From positions 17,829 through 77,447 of the forward strand of contig CAJUMW010000008.1 in NCBI GenBank assembly GCA_910587625.1: 59,619 nucleotides of DNA, in the 5' to 3' direction. This DNA comes from an uncultured Christensenellaceae bacterium (GTDB lineage Bacteria > Bacillota > Clostridia > Christensenellales > Borkfalkiaceae). Below, one piece after another: positions 16,260-24,920 of the stretch (its first letter is position 1; each line of letters opens with the position of its first letter). Under the pieces are notes generated by a model that was not told the DNA's origin, searched no databases, and saw nothing but the letters and a program-made list of their open reading frames with translations. The translations under genes and the position numbers were made by a program.

Positions 16260-16405
16260 CAAAGGAAAGCATTATGAAATATCTCGAAGAAGTTTTCGGG
16301 ATCAAGTCAGAAAGCGAACTCAATGCGGCTATGGCATCAGCGGAAAAGTTGAATGTCGGAATAATGACAAAAGGAGCAAAGAATGATAAATCTACCCGAA
16401 CTTAA
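16256..16405 (+). CDS. Small early protein of unknown function
   Basis: A 49-residue frame overlapping both neighbours (4 bp upstream, 23 bp downstream). The helical segment IMKYLEEVFGIKSESELNAAMA is the only feature. The coupling to its neighbours argues that it is translated. Confidence 0.5.
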   Translation: MTKESIMKYLEEVFGIKSESELNAAMASAEKLNVGIMTKGAKNDKSTRT

Positions 16406-16991
16406 AGAATTGCAGTTTTGCGAGAACACACACACGTATACGGTAAACGGGTTTGTCGTACCGAGTGTGTCTGAAATAATGAAACCGTTGTCGGCGGCGC
16501 ATTACGGCGGAATCGACACAGATACGTTAAATAAAGCCGCAAACAGAGGAACGATAGTCCACGCGGCAGTAGAAAACTACCTGCTGTTTGGTATTGAAGA
16601 CATCAGTAAGGAGTTGCGTGGTTACTTCGACGGGTTCAAAAAATGGATAGACAAAGTTAAGCCTGTACCCATTAAGACAGAGTGCAGAATATACCACAAG
16701 ACGCTTAACTACGCAGGAACGGCAGATTTGCCGTGCTATATTGACGACGTGCCGACGCTGGTAGATTTCAAGACTACCGCAACGGTTGCGAAGGTACTCA
16801 CAAGAGTTCAGCTCGAAGCGTACAAAAAGGCGTTTGAAAGCCACGATATAAAGTTTGAGCGTAAACTCATCATTCAATCCAGAAAAGACGGGACATATCA
16901 CGCGGAACAGCACCCGATAGCAGATGCAGAAAGTTGGAAGGTGTTTACCGAGTTACTTGATGTGTACCGCTTTATCAAAAAAAATCAGTAG
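16383..16991 (+). CDS. RecB-like PD-(D/E)XK exonuclease
   Basis: A 202-residue nuclease. GTADLPCYID, PTLVDFKTTAT and QLEAYKKAF supply the Asp, the D-x-K and the Gln-x-x-x-Tyr motif of the RecB/Cas4/YqaJ-like branch. It lies three genes before RecT, so the two probably form the phage recombination pair: the exonuclease resects DNA ends and RecT anneals the strands. Confidence 0.82.
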   Translation: MINLPELKELQFCENTHTYTVNGFVVPSVSEIMKPLSAAHYGGIDTDTLNKAANRGTIVHAAVENYLLFGIEDISKELRGYFDGFKKWIDKVKPVPIKTECRIYHKTLNYAGTADLPCYIDDVPTLVDFKTTATVAKVLTRVQLEAYKKAFESHDIKFERKLIIQSRKDGTYHAEQHPIADAESWKVFTELLDVYRFIKKNQ

Positions 16992-17001
16992 GAGGTTTCA
17001 A

Positions 17002-17721
17002 ATGGAACAGGAAGAACAGGTTGTGGCCGTATTGCCCGAAGTTGTTGAAGGCAAGACGGTTGCGGAAGCGGAGATGAGCAGAGAAGTCACCGCAGTCGAA
17101 GAGAGGGCGGGGCAGATAACGATTGCAACGCAAGGCGACTATGAAGATGCTGCGGCGTTCGGAAGGCTCATCAAACAGAAATCGGCGCAGATTATCGAAT
17201 TTTTTGCACCGATGAAGAAAGCGGCTCACGAAGCGCACCAGAACATCTGCACCCGTGAAAAAGAAATGCTCGCACCACTCATTGCAGCAGAGAAAACGGT
17301 CAAGCAGGTTATGGGCGACTACGTAATGGAGCAGGAACGCAAAAGACGCGAAGAAGAAGAGCGCGTAAAACGTCTTGCCGAAGCGGAAGCGGAAAAGAAG
17401 TTGCAGGAAGCAATGGCTCTCGAAGCGAGCGGCAAGCAGGGTGAAGCGGAAGCGGCGCTTATGGAAGCGGACATCGTAGACAGCGCGAGCAGGAACGTAA
17501 TCGTGGAAGCACCGAAGATTAAGGCGGATGGCACATCGTCAAGTATCGACTGGGAAATCACGGCGGTAGACGATGGCAAAGTTCCCGTCGATTTTGCGGG
17601 TATGTGTATCAGGCCCGTAGACACGAAGGCAATTCTCAAACTTATTCGGGCATCGAAAGGACAGATTAAGATACCCGGCATCCAGTACAAATCTGTCGCA
17701 AAATTATCTTTCAGGAAATAA
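17002..17721 (+). CDS. Coiled-coil phage protein between nuclease and RecT
   Basis: A 239-residue protein with a long charged helix in the middle (residues about 105 to 160, rich in E, K, R, A) and a beta-rich C-terminal domain ending in IPGIQYKSVAKLSFRK. Proteins like this are common beside RecT in Firmicutes phages; they are presumed recombination accessory factors without a proven function. ATG 17002 has GGAGG. Confidence 0.7.
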   Translation: MEQEEQVVAVLPEVVEGKTVAEAEMSREVTAVEERAGQITIATQGDYEDAAAFGRLIKQKSAQIIEFFAPMKKAAHEAHQNICTREKEMLAPLIAAEKTVKQVMGDYVMEQERKRREEEERVKRLAEAEAEKKLQEAMALEASGKQGEAEAALMEADIVDSASRNVIVEAPKIKADGTSSSIDWEITAVDDGKVPVDFAGMCIRPVDTKAILKLIRASKGQIKIPGIQYKSVAKLSFRK

Positions 17722-17738
17722 TCGGAGGTTTTCAAAAA

Positions 17739-18647
17739 ATGGAACAGAACAAGGCTTTAAGTACGGTAGAGCAGAACGCTTTACAGGTTAAGTACGAAAT
17801 CTGCGGCACGATGGTGGAACTCGACATCGACTTCGTGAAGAAGTATCTTGTCAGGGGCAGAGCCGAAATGGTTACGGATCAGGAGTTGGTTATGTTTATC
17901 AACACCTGCAAGATGCAGAAACTCAATCCGCTGGCAAACGGCGAAGTATATCTCATCAAATACAGCAAAGAAGAGCCGGCGCAGATGGTTGTCGGCAAAG
18001 ATTCGTACAATAAGCGGGCGTTTTTGAATAAGAACTATCTCGGAAAGGAAGACGGCATCGTGGTTGTTCGCGGCAATACAGTTGTTCAGAAAAAGGGCTG
18101 CTGCCTGTACCCTACGGAAGAACTTATCGGCGGATGGTGCCGTGTCTTCTACGTTAAGATGGGCATCAAGTTGGAAGCGTTCAGAGAAGTTTCGCTTTCC
18201 GAGTACAACAAAGGAATGGCGAACTGGAAGAGCAAGCCGGCGACTATGATTAACAAAGTTGCCATTGCACAATGCCTGCGCGATGCTTTCCCTTCCGATT
18301 ACGAAGGATTGTATGCGGAAGAAGAACTCATTTCGTCCGGGCTGGTACGCGCCGACGATGAGGGTAAAATTCAGGTTATCGACGCGGACGGCGTGGTTGT
18401 ACAGGAAGAGAACGCCGTTGAACTTCCCGAAGAGAACAGAGTAATCACGCAGGAAGAAAGAAAGGAAATGTTCGCATTTGCGCAGGAAGTTTACGGCGGC
18501 AAGGAAGATGGAAATGCAAAAGTCAAGGAGTTCCTTAAAGCGGAAAACGTAGAATCCACTACGGATTTGAAGAAAGCGCAATACGACAGGATTATGGCTC
18601 AAATCGAGCAGGATAAAAACGGCGACGACAACGGCGACGCAGAGTAA
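17739..18647 (+). CDS. recT: RecT/Bet single-strand annealing protein
   Basis: A 302-residue protein of the Bet/RecT family. Visible family features are CKMQKLNPLANGEVYLIKY, QMVVGKDSYNKRA, and the KPATMINKVAIAQCLRDAFP stretch. It anneals complementary single strands during phage recombination. The acidic C-terminal tail is typical of such proteins. It forms a pair with the upstream RecB-like nuclease. Confidence 0.92.
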   Translation: MEQNKALSTVEQNALQVKYEICGTMVELDIDFVKKYLVRGRAEMVTDQELVMFINTCKMQKLNPLANGEVYLIKYSKEEPAQMVVGKDSYNKRAFLNKNYLGKEDGIVVVRGNTVVQKKGCCLYPTEELIGGWCRVFYVKMGIKLEAFREVSLSEYNKGMANWKSKPATMINKVAIAQCLRDAFPSDYEGLYAEEELISSGLVRADDEGKIQVIDADGVVVQEENAVELPEENRVITQEERKEMFAFAQEVYGGKEDGNAKVKEFLKAENVESTTDLKKAQYDRIMAQIEQDKNGDDNGDAE

Positions 18648-18665
18648 TCCGAAAGGAGCGTCCTA

Positions 18666-19376
18666 ATGGGAAGATTGCCAAAAATAGGGGTCGATTATTT
18701 CACGCACGACGTTCACGCTGCGACTGGTCCTACCCTGTTTACGGTGCAGAACAGTTTTGGAAATGACGGTTATGCGTTATGGTTCAAGTTGTTGGAATTT
18801 ATGGGTACGCAGAAAGAACTGTATGCAGATTTTTCGGTACTGAAAGATTGGGAGTATTTTGTATCGCTTGCGAGAGTTGACAAGGATAAGGCAATAGCAA
18901 TTTTAGACCTGCTTGCAAATATCGACGCGATAGACAAGGAGTTGTGGACTACGAGAAAGATAGTGTGGTCTGACAACTTTGCGGGAAGGGCGAAACCCGT
19001 TTTCGATAAACGGGGAACGCTCACACCTGATAAGCCCGAAATCGAAATGAATGAACAGACAGGAGAAAGCCAAACGCAGCCTGCGCCGAAACGTAAAAAG
19101 AAAACTGACGACGACCCCAGCAAAAAGAAATATGCAGAGTTTGTCAGTATGGAAGAGCGCGAGTATCAAAGTCTTGTTGATAAGTACGGAGAGAAAGCGA
19201 CGGAGAAGCTCATCGAGTTGCTTGATAACTACAAAGGAAGTAGCGGAAAGACCTATAAGAGCGACTACCGCGCCATTCTCAACTGGGTTGTAGATAAAGC
19301 GCAAAAGGAATACCCGAAACTGTTTACGGCGCAGAACGACACGCCGGATGACGGAAGAAATCCGTTTGACGAATAG
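18666..19376 (+). CDS. DnaD-like replication initiation protein (DUF4373 N-terminal domain)
   Basis: A 236-residue protein. The N terminus, PKIGVDYFTHDVHA with a YALWFKLLEFMG helix, is a DUF4373/Lin1244-type winged helix. A basic linker (PKRKKKTDDDPSKKK) leads to a C-terminal helical domain ending in NWVVDKAQKEYPK. Such proteins bind the phage origin and recruit the helicase loader, and the next gene encodes a DnaC-like ATPase. A phage origin may therefore lie in or near this gene. Confidence 0.85.
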   Translation: MGRLPKIGVDYFTHDVHAATGPTLFTVQNSFGNDGYALWFKLLEFMGTQKELYADFSVLKDWEYFVSLARVDKDKAIAILDLLANIDAIDKELWTTRKIVWSDNFAGRAKPVFDKRGTLTPDKPEIEMNEQTGESQTQPAPKRKKKTDDDPSKKKYAEFVSMEEREYQSLVDKYGEKATEKLIELLDNYKGSSGKTYKSDYRAILNWVVDKAQKEYPKLFTAQNDTPDDGRNPFDE

Positions 19377-19384
19377 GAGGAGGT

Positions 19385-20269
19385 ATGAAACAGATAGGTT
19401 CGATACTTGACGAGCAAAACTGGCTTGAAACAATGGAACTCGCCTGCAAACGGTCAATAGATGCTAACCCTGAAAGGGAAGGCGACTTTATGAAAGACGG
19501 GTTCCTACATTGCGGCAAGTGTAAAGAGCCGAAGCGAGAATACTTTGAATGGCACGGACATCAGATTTTAACTTCGCGTGATTGCAAGTGTATTCGTGAC
19601 GAGAAAGAGCGAGTAGAAAAGCAGAAGCAGTACGAAGAAAAAATGGCGAGAATTGCAAGACTGCGCAACGTATCGCTTATGGACGAAGTTTTTTTTAAGG
19701 CGACGTTCAAGAACTTTGACATCACGGACGATAACAGAAAAATCTACAATGCTTGTGCTAAATATTGCAGAGCGTTCCAACAGATGCTTGAAGATAATCA
19801 AGGATTACTGTTTTACGGTAACGTAGGCACGGGAAAATCGTTTGCGGCTGCTTGCATTGGGAATTACGTTATGAGTTGCCTTCGTCCGGTAGTAATGACA
19901 TCGTTCGTTAAAATACTGCAGCAGTTTTCGTCTTTCAAGAATGGAGACGAAGAAGAATTGATTGACAGATTGACGGAACCTGATTTGCTTATATTAGACG
20001 ATCTTGGTGCCGAGCGCAATACGGACTTCGCTTTGGAAAAGGTCTACAATGTGATTGACAGCAGATACCGTTCGCGGAAGCCTATCATACTTACGACAAA
20101 CTTGACGTTAAAAGAGATGAAGGAAAATACGGACATCCGATATGCTCGAATCTATGATAGGGTATTTGAAATGTGTTATCCGATTAAATTTGAAGGTTCG
20201 TCGAGAAGACGCATTGAAGCCAAAGAAAGGTTCGACAAAATGAAATCGTTTTTAGAAGGAGACGACTGA
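19385..20269 (+). CDS. DnaC/IstB-like helicase loader ATPase
   Basis: A 294-residue AAA+ protein. Walker A is GNVGTGKSFAAA (about residue 145), Walker B is LLILDDLGAE, and sensor 1 is PIILTTNLT. The N-terminal quarter has a Cys group (CGKCKEPK, then CKC) that may bind zinc. It loads the host replicative helicase onto phage DNA with the upstream DnaD-like protein. It overlaps the next gene by one base. Confidence 0.9.
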   Translation: MKQIGSILDEQNWLETMELACKRSIDANPEREGDFMKDGFLHCGKCKEPKREYFEWHGHQILTSRDCKCIRDEKERVEKQKQYEEKMARIARLRNVSLMDEVFFKATFKNFDITDDNRKIYNACAKYCRAFQQMLEDNQGLLFYGNVGTGKSFAAACIGNYVMSCLRPVVMTSFVKILQQFSSFKNGDEEELIDRLTEPDLLILDDLGAERNTDFALEKVYNVIDSRYRSRKPIILTTNLTLKEMKENTDIRYARIYDRVFEMCYPIKFEGSSRRRIEAKERFDKMKSFLEGDD

Positions 20270-20457
20270 TGGAGAAAGAAGAGTTCATTGCAGAGTTAAA
20301 GATTTTCAGCAAAGAAGACAGGAAGACGGTGGCGGCTATTCTGTTTGAGAACGGCTACACGGTCAGGCAAGGCAAAAAGAAGCTCACCGAAACAGGCAAG
20401 TCGGTAGATTACACGGTAATAGTAACCGACAAGAAGGGAGAGAGCGCGGAAAGATGA
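20269..20457 (+). CDS. Small phage protein of unknown function
   Basis: A 62-residue protein with a helix (EFIAELKIFSKEDRKTVAAILF) followed by two beta strands. It overlaps both the DnaC-like and the RusA gene. No family is recognised. Confidence 0.6.
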   Translation: MEKEEFIAELKIFSKEDRKTVAAILFENGYTVRQGKKKLTETGKSVDYTVIVTDKKGESAER

Positions 20458-20876
20458 AAAGTTTTACGTTTACCATTCCCGGACAGCCGAAAGGTAAGAT
20501 GCGTCCGAAAGTAACAATGCAGGGCGGATTCACCCACGCTTATACGCCGAAAGAAACGACATCCTATGAAAATTATGTCAGGGTTATGTACCAGATATGC
20601 GAGAACAAGATGTTTCTTGAAGGGGCAATCAGGGCAGACATAGTGGCGTTCTTTCCTATCCCGAAATCGACAAGCAAGAAGAATAAAGCTCTTATGCTTG
20701 CAGGGGAGATTAAGTACACAAAGAAAGTCGATTGCGATAACCTTGCAAAGATTGTGCTGGACTCGTTGAATGGCATCGCTTACAAAGACGACGCGCAGGT
20801 TTACGAACTGTCGGTCAAGAAGCTATATGCAGAAGAACCGAAGGTAGTCGTTACCCTTACGGAAGTTGGCGATTAG
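20454..20876 (+). CDS. rusA: RusA-type Holliday junction resolvase
   Basis: A 140-residue protein with the RusA features IPGQPKGKMRPKV at the N terminus and the acidic catalytic cluster KVDCDNLAKIVLDSLNGIAYKDDAQV. RusA cuts Holliday junctions formed during phage replication and recombination. It overlaps the preceding frame by four bases. A 136-bp gap follows in which I see nothing specific. Confidence 0.9.
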   Translation: MKSFTFTIPGQPKGKMRPKVTMQGGFTHAYTPKETTSYENYVRVMYQICENKMFLEGAIRADIVAFFPIPKSTSKKNKALMLAGEIKYTKKVDCDNLAKIVLDSLNGIAYKDDAQVYELSVKKLYAEEPKVVVTLTEVGD

Positions 20877-21012
20877 GCGGCGGTAAAGCGGCTTTCTGGG
20901 CTGTTCGGGGAAGATAAACACTTTATCCGCAGGGAGCAATCAAAAGGCAACCAGCGGCAATCAGTAAGTAATACAGCAGACAAAATATAAATCTAATCAG
21001 GAGGTTAAGGGT

Positions 21013-21297
21013 GTGAGCATTGTAGAAGAAACAAGACGTGCCGGTTATGAATCGGTAGTAGACAAAAGAGCAGATAGAAGCGACGTTATACTCGCTGTTC
21101 TCGGAGACAAGCAGATGACGGTAAGCGAAATCGTCAAAGAACTGCTTGACGAAGGAATTATCAAATATTATGACAGAAATTTTGTCGCGCCGCGCCTGAC
21201 GGAATTAAAAGAAGCAGGCAAAGTAAAGGTGGTCGGTAAAAGGAAGTGCATTATGTCGGGCAAGATGATTGCCGTATGGGAGCGTGTAGATAAATGA
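21013..21297 (+). CDS. Winged-helix-like early protein
   Basis: A 94-residue protein started at GTG 21013 behind AGGAGG. Residues 30 to 90 look like a small winged helix (MTVSEIVKELLDEG, FVAPRLTELKEAGKVKVV). It may be a DNA-binding regulator. It overlaps the next gene by four bases. Confidence 0.6.
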   Translation: MSIVEETRRAGYESVVDKRADRSDVILAVLGDKQMTVSEIVKELLDEGIIKYYDRNFVAPRLTELKEAGKVKVVGKRKCIMSGKMIAVWERVDK

Positions 21298-21584
21298 AAA
21301 GTATTTTACAAATCAGCGAAGCCCCCAGACGGTGCTATATCTGCAGATCAAGCTATAACGTGCATTTGCATCACATTTTCGGCGGAACGGCAAACAGGAA
21401 GCAAAGCGAGAAGCACGGGTTCAAGGTATTCCTGTGCGGATTCCACCACAATATGTCGAACGAAGGAGTGCATTTCAACCGCGAACTCGATTTGAAGTTA
21501 AAGCGGGAATGTCAAGCAAAGTTCGAGGAAACTCACAGCCGAGAAGAGTTTATGAAAATCATCGGCAAGAATTACTTGGATTAA
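21294..21584 (+). CDS. HNH-like recombination nuclease
   Basis: A 96-residue protein with CYICRSSYNVHLHHIFGG and, further on, FLCGFHHNMSNEGVHFN, a Cys/His arrangement resembling the DUF968/NinG-like HNH nucleases of phage recombination modules. It probably nicks or cuts DNA intermediates. It follows RusA in the same operon. Confidence 0.65.
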   Translation: MKSILQISEAPRRCYICRSSYNVHLHHIFGGTANRKQSEKHGFKVFLCGFHHNMSNEGVHFNRELDLKLKRECQAKFEETHSREEFMKIIGKNYLD

Positions 21585-21595
21585 AGGAGAAGGAA

Positions 21596-22018
21596 ATGAC
21601 TACAAAAATAGAACTCAACAAAGACCTATCAGTTGACTATACGGAGTGGAAAAAGAATATCACAAGCAAAGGCTATTCCTACTACGATTTCAGCAGGGAA
21701 GAAGTAGAAAGAATAGCAAAGAAAAATGTAAAAGAAGTCTCGACGACGGAAATCAGAACGCTGGCGCAGGCTCTGTTTCCGCAATATCTTCAATGTAGCG
21801 GACTGTTCGACGGTTTCCTGTTCTTCGATGTGGAAGACGGCGTAAGAGTCGATCCGCCGAAATACTGTTATGCAACGTGCAATTCGTATCTTGACAATAA
21901 CGATAAAGTAAAGGCAAATAGGCTCATTGAGGAAATCGAAGACCTGTTCGAGCAGAACGAAATAGACTGTTCGGAAGATTGGAAGGCATATTTCAGACAA
22001 GCAAGGGAGACAGCGTAA
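21596..22018 (+). CDS. Hypothetical early protein
   Basis: A 140-residue acidic protein started at ATG 21596 behind AAAGGAGAAGG. It holds WKKNITSKGYSYYDFSREEVERIAKK and ends in EDWKAYFRQARETA. No domain is recognised. The stop overlaps the SSB start by one base, so the two are co-translated. Confidence 0.65.
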   Translation: MTTKIELNKDLSVDYTEWKKNITSKGYSYYDFSREEVERIAKKNVKEVSTTEIRTLAQALFPQYLQCSGLFDGFLFFDVEDGVRVDPPKYCYATCNSYLDNNDKVKANRLIEEIEDLFEQNEIDCSEDWKAYFRQARETA

Positions 22019-22419
22019 TGAATAAGGTAGAGCTTATCGGAAATCTTACGCGAGACCCTGAATTAACAGAGACAACGAGCGGAACATCCGTATGCAGGTT
22101 CTCAATAGCGGTAAATAGAAATTATTACGGGTCTGACGGAGAGCGCAAGACGGATTTCTTTAACTGCGTGGCGTGGCGCGGTCTTGGAGAAACGATTGCA
22201 AAGTATTGCAGGAAAGGACACAAGGTTGGAATAACGGGTAATATCGAAGCGCGGACATACGAAGATAACAAAGGGACGAAACACAATACGGTTGACATTA
22301 TCGTTCAGGATGTGGACTTTCTCACTCCGAAGACTGACGACGATTATTACCCCGACGAGATACCAGACGAAAGACCTGCCCACAACACGTATGACGATAA
22401 CGACGATTGTCCGTTTTAG
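22018..22419 (+). CDS. ssb: Single-stranded DNA-binding protein
   Basis: A 133-residue OB-fold SSB. MNKVELIGNLTRDPEL and FFNCVAWRGLGETIAKYCRKGHKVGITGNIEARTYEDNKG are canonical, and the protein ends in the acidic DDCPF tip that recruits host repair and replication proteins. It coats single strands during phage replication. Confidence 0.95.
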   Translation: MNKVELIGNLTRDPELTETTSGTSVCRFSIAVNRNYYGSDGERKTDFFNCVAWRGLGETIAKYCRKGHKVGITGNIEARTYEDNKGTKHNTVDIIVQDVDFLTPKTDDDYYPDEIPDERPAHNTYDDNDDCPF

Positions 22420-22428
22420 GAGGTAAGA

Positions 22429-22713
22429 ATGGAAAGATTGAACAGGTGTCCGTTCTGCGGCGGGGATGCTGAAATCGTAGGCAGAAAGAAGATGAAGGCG
22501 GTTTGTAAGAACTGCGGGGCATCAAGTCAGATATTCAATTTCAGATCGGAAGCGGTAGAATACTGGAACACAAGGACGATAGTGCGTTGCAAGGATTGTA
22601 AGTTCTATCACGCAGATGAAAAGTGGTGCGACAAGAACAGCCATTTTGAAGGCGGCGCGGTAAGGACGTTTGAAGAAAGTCAATTTTGCTCTCTGGGCGA
22701 AAAAATAAAATAG
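22429..22713 (+). CDS. Lar-like zinc-ribbon protein (restriction alleviation family)
   Basis: A 94-residue protein. The first half, LNRCPFCGGDAEIV, CKNCGAS and EAVEYWNTR, matches the zinc ribbon of Lar-type restriction alleviation proteins. The second half has a further Cys set (CKDCKFYHADEKWC). In the Rac prophage Lar modulates host type I restriction, but many phage homologues are untested. It stands close to the SAM-related gene at 23047, in keeping with an anti-restriction cluster. Confidence 0.65.
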   Translation: MERLNRCPFCGGDAEIVGRKKMKAVCKNCGASSQIFNFRSEAVEYWNTRTIVRCKDCKFYHADEKWCDKNSHFEGGAVRTFEESQFCSLGEKIK

Positions 22714-22724
22714 GAGATTTGACT

Positions 22725-23054
22725 ATGGAACAAGAAAAGCAGGAAGCACTCAAAGAGTGCGAAGTGGTCGTCAACACCGACCCGAACAACGGACCGCTTG
22801 ACGGTGCGAGTGCAAAAGTAAACGTGGCGCGGTTTATCTTCAATGATGACGGGCAGACGTTCAAGCACAAGGTACTCGAAGGAAACATCAAAGCCAGTTA
22901 TGAAATCGGCACGGTGTCTATTTCGGTGCCGGAAGAAAAGATTATGCTTGCAGTTCGTCTCGACGAGATTATGCAGGTAATGTTTGCGGCGGCGGGCGCG
23001 TACAGGAAACTCGAAGAAGAAAAAAATCAAAAGAAGGAGACAAACAATGATTGA
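22725..23054 (+). CDS. Hypothetical protein upstream of the phage MAT
   Basis: A 109-residue protein started at ATG 22725 behind TAGGAG. It has a beta-rich middle (KVNVARFIFNDDG, VSISVPEEKIMLAVRL) and a charged C-terminal helix. It overlaps the methionine adenosyltransferase gene by eight bases. No family is recognised. Confidence 0.6.
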   Translation: MEQEKQEALKECEVVVNTDPNNGPLDGASAKVNVARFIFNDDGQTFKHKVLEGNIKASYEIGTVSISVPEEKIMLAVRLDEIMQVMFAAAGAYRKLEEEKNQKKETNND

Positions 23055-23835
23055 GAAAGTTAACCCCAGCCATCCTGATAAGGTGGCAGACAGAATTGCA
23101 GGCGCGATTGTAGACCTTGCCTATGCGCAGGAAGAAAACCCGAAGATTGCGGTAGAAGTCCTTATCGGACACGGCGCTTGCCACATTATCACGGAGAGTT
23201 CCGTAGTAATCGACCCTGAAAAAATATACGCAGCGGTTACAAGAATTACGGGCGATGCGGAATTGCAGGTAGACATTGCGCAGGCAAAGCAAGACGCACA
23301 TCTCGCGGGAAATCAGAACGGCAAGATCAGGTGCGGCGACAACGGGATTTTCAAAGGCGTTCCGCTTACGGAAGAGCAGAAGTCCTTATCGAATATCGCG
23401 CACGGCATATACGGAATGGTTCCGCACGACGGAAAGTACATCTTGGACGGCGAACGGCTCATAATCTGCCAGAGCAACGTCGAAAGCGATTATATCAGGA
23501 AGTTCTACCAGAATGCAATCGTCAATCCGCTTGGGGATTGGGAAGGGGGAACGGACGTAGACACGGGCGCGACGAACAGGAAACTCGGTTCCGATATGGC
23601 AGACGGAGTAACGGGCGGCGGACTTCACGGCAAGGATTTGTCGAAAGCGGATGTGTCGGTAAACATCTACGCCTTCCTGAAAGCGCAGGAGACCGGAAAG
23701 ACGGTAGAGTTGTGTTGCGCCATAGGCGATGACACGATAGACGGGAAACCTTACTCGGAAATTGTTGAAGTTGCAAGAGACTTCATCAATAAGAAAGGTG
23801 GGTTTGAGAAGTTTGCGGAGTGGGGACTGTTTTAA
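23047..23835 (+). CDS. Small divergent methionine adenosyltransferase
   Basis: A 262-residue MAT-like enzyme against 370 to 400 in ordinary MetK. It retains the N-terminal ATP motif (NPSHPDKVADRIAGAIVD), a reduced central loop (RCGDNGIFKG where MetK has GAGDQG..FGYA), NPLGDWEGGTDVDTGATNRKLGSD (MetK NP.GRF..GGP.GD.GLTGRK) and GGGLHGKDLSKADVS (MetK GGGA.SGKDP.KVDRS). About a third of the protein is lost. It should make SAM or an analogue, probably for phage methyltransferases. A divergent pocket leaves substrate and product open. Confidence 0.8.
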   Translation: MIEKVNPSHPDKVADRIAGAIVDLAYAQEENPKIAVEVLIGHGACHIITESSVVIDPEKIYAAVTRITGDAELQVDIAQAKQDAHLAGNQNGKIRCGDNGIFKGVPLTEEQKSLSNIAHGIYGMVPHDGKYILDGERLIICQSNVESDYIRKFYQNAIVNPLGDWEGGTDVDTGATNRKLGSDMADGVTGGGLHGKDLSKADVSVNIYAFLKAQETGKTVELCCAIGDDTIDGKPYSEIVEVARDFINKKGGFEKFAEWGLF

Positions 23836-23886
23836 GTCCCTGCTCTGAATAGGTAGAAAATTATAGCCACAGAAAGGAGAAGCCTT

Positions 23887-24483
23887 ATGAGCAAAGAAAC
23901 GAAAACAACAGAAACGCAGCAGGACGATTTTTCGGCAATCCAGAAGAATGTACTTAATCTCATCTCGAAGTACGCGACGGAGAGAGCAATCGAAATGTTC
24001 AACCAACAGATAGAAGAACAGAGAGCGAAAGCAAAGGATTTCCGTATGAAGAACACGCGGCTACTTGTGAAAAAGTACAGGTGGTTGAAGAGTTATGCCG
24101 GAAACGCGATAAGCGAATTGACACAGTTGCTTTCGCAAGAGGAAATAATATTCCTTGAAAGTATGGGAATGGATAACCTTGAAAGCCGTAAGGTGGAAAG
24201 CATCAAAGACAGAATGGTGTTCACGCAAACGGTATTGGGACATATCGACACTATGCTCGAACTTTACAAGAACAAGTGCCTTAACTCGGAGAGAGAAGAG
24301 GTAAGGAGAAGGTGGAGAGTATTGGAAGCGATGTATCTCACGGAAAACGTGGGTGTTCCTGACGACGTAGCGGATGCAGAGCATATCAATACGCGCACGG
24401 TGTTCAAGGATTTGAACGTGGCAATTCAGGACCTTTCCGGACTGTTCTTCGGTATCGACCTGTCGGACATCATTCTGTTCTGA
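23887..24483 (+). CDS. ArpU/RinA-like late transcription regulator
   Basis: A 198-residue helical protein whose C terminus (EHINTRTVFKDLNVAIQDLSGLFFGIDL) matches the sigma-region-4-like helix-turn-helix of ArpU/RinA-type phage regulators, which usually end in a LFGIDG-like sequence. It lies last in the early operon, ahead of two promoters, the DNA modification genes and terminase. It probably turns on the late genes of phage B. Confidence 0.75.
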   Translation: MSKETKTTETQQDDFSAIQKNVLNLISKYATERAIEMFNQQIEEQRAKAKDFRMKNTRLLVKKYRWLKSYAGNAISELTQLLSQEEIIFLESMGMDNLESRKVESIKDRMVFTQTVLGHIDTMLELYKNKCLNSEREEVRRRWRVLEAMYLTENVGVPDDVADAEHINTRTVFKDLNVAIQDLSGLFFGIDLSDIILF

Positions 24484-24505
24484 AATGCAGGGCAGTTTTT
24501 GGGCA

Positions 24506-24534
24506 TTGACAAAAGAAAAGCAAAGCTGTATGAT
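24506..24534 (+). promoter_or_regulatory. Consensus sigma-70-type promoter
   Basis: TTGACA, a 17-bp spacer and TATGAT. The -35 is the exact consensus. It is downstream of the ArpU-like gene. The direct repeat TTGCAAAAATA lies some 60 bp further on and might bind a regulator. Confidence 0.65.
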
Positions 24535-24624
24535 GATAGCGTTGAATGTTATGTCACCCCGAAAAAAGGCGGTAAATAAAATCGTTTATTGCAAAAATAT
24601 TTTGCAAAAATACACGAAATCCGT

Positions 24625-24653
24625 TTGCTATTCGGTAGTACCTGTGTTAGAAT
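24625..24653 (+). promoter_or_regulatory. Second promoter before the 24684 gene
   Basis: TTGCTA, a 17-bp spacer and TAGAAT, about 30 bp before the ATG of the next gene. It is weaker than the promoter at 24506. The two may be used at different stages. Confidence 0.45.
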
Positions 24654-24683
24654 GAAGATAAGAAAAACAAGGGGCTACCTAAA

Positions 24684-24920
24684 ATGACAAAGACAGAAAT
24701 CGTAAAGCAAATGTTTTTATCGGGAAATCACAAGGCAGCGTTGCGTATCGCAAAAGACTTCAAAATCGGGATTACCCGTCAAGAAGCAAACGATATGCAG
24801 TTGGCATACGAGTGTATGGTTCACGGGTCATTTTACAGACAGTTGGGAAAGGACGCCGACGCTGCTATCAAAAAAGGTATTGCGGTATTGCAGAGTGCGG
24901 TGTTACGGATGGCGGTATGA
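24684..24920 (+). CDS. Small conserved phage protein (with DUF488-like partner)
   Basis: A 78-residue helical protein (EIVKQMFLSGNHKAALRIAKDFKIGITRQEANDMQLAYECMVHG) familiar from Firmicutes prophages, usually immediately before a DUF488-like gene, as here. It overlaps that gene by four bases, so the products may form a complex. The function is unknown. Confidence 0.7.
   Translation: MTKTEIVKQMFLSGNHKAALRIAKDFKIGITRQEANDMQLAYECMVHGSFYRQLGKDADAAIKKGIAVLQSAVLRMAV

Noticed and set aside
18666..19376. Replication origin iterons in the DnaD-like gene
   Set aside because: Origins often lie here, but no repeat cluster could be made out by eye.
24556..24600. Short ATG frame behind the promoter at 24506
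   Set aside because: Only a few codons, no ribosome site.
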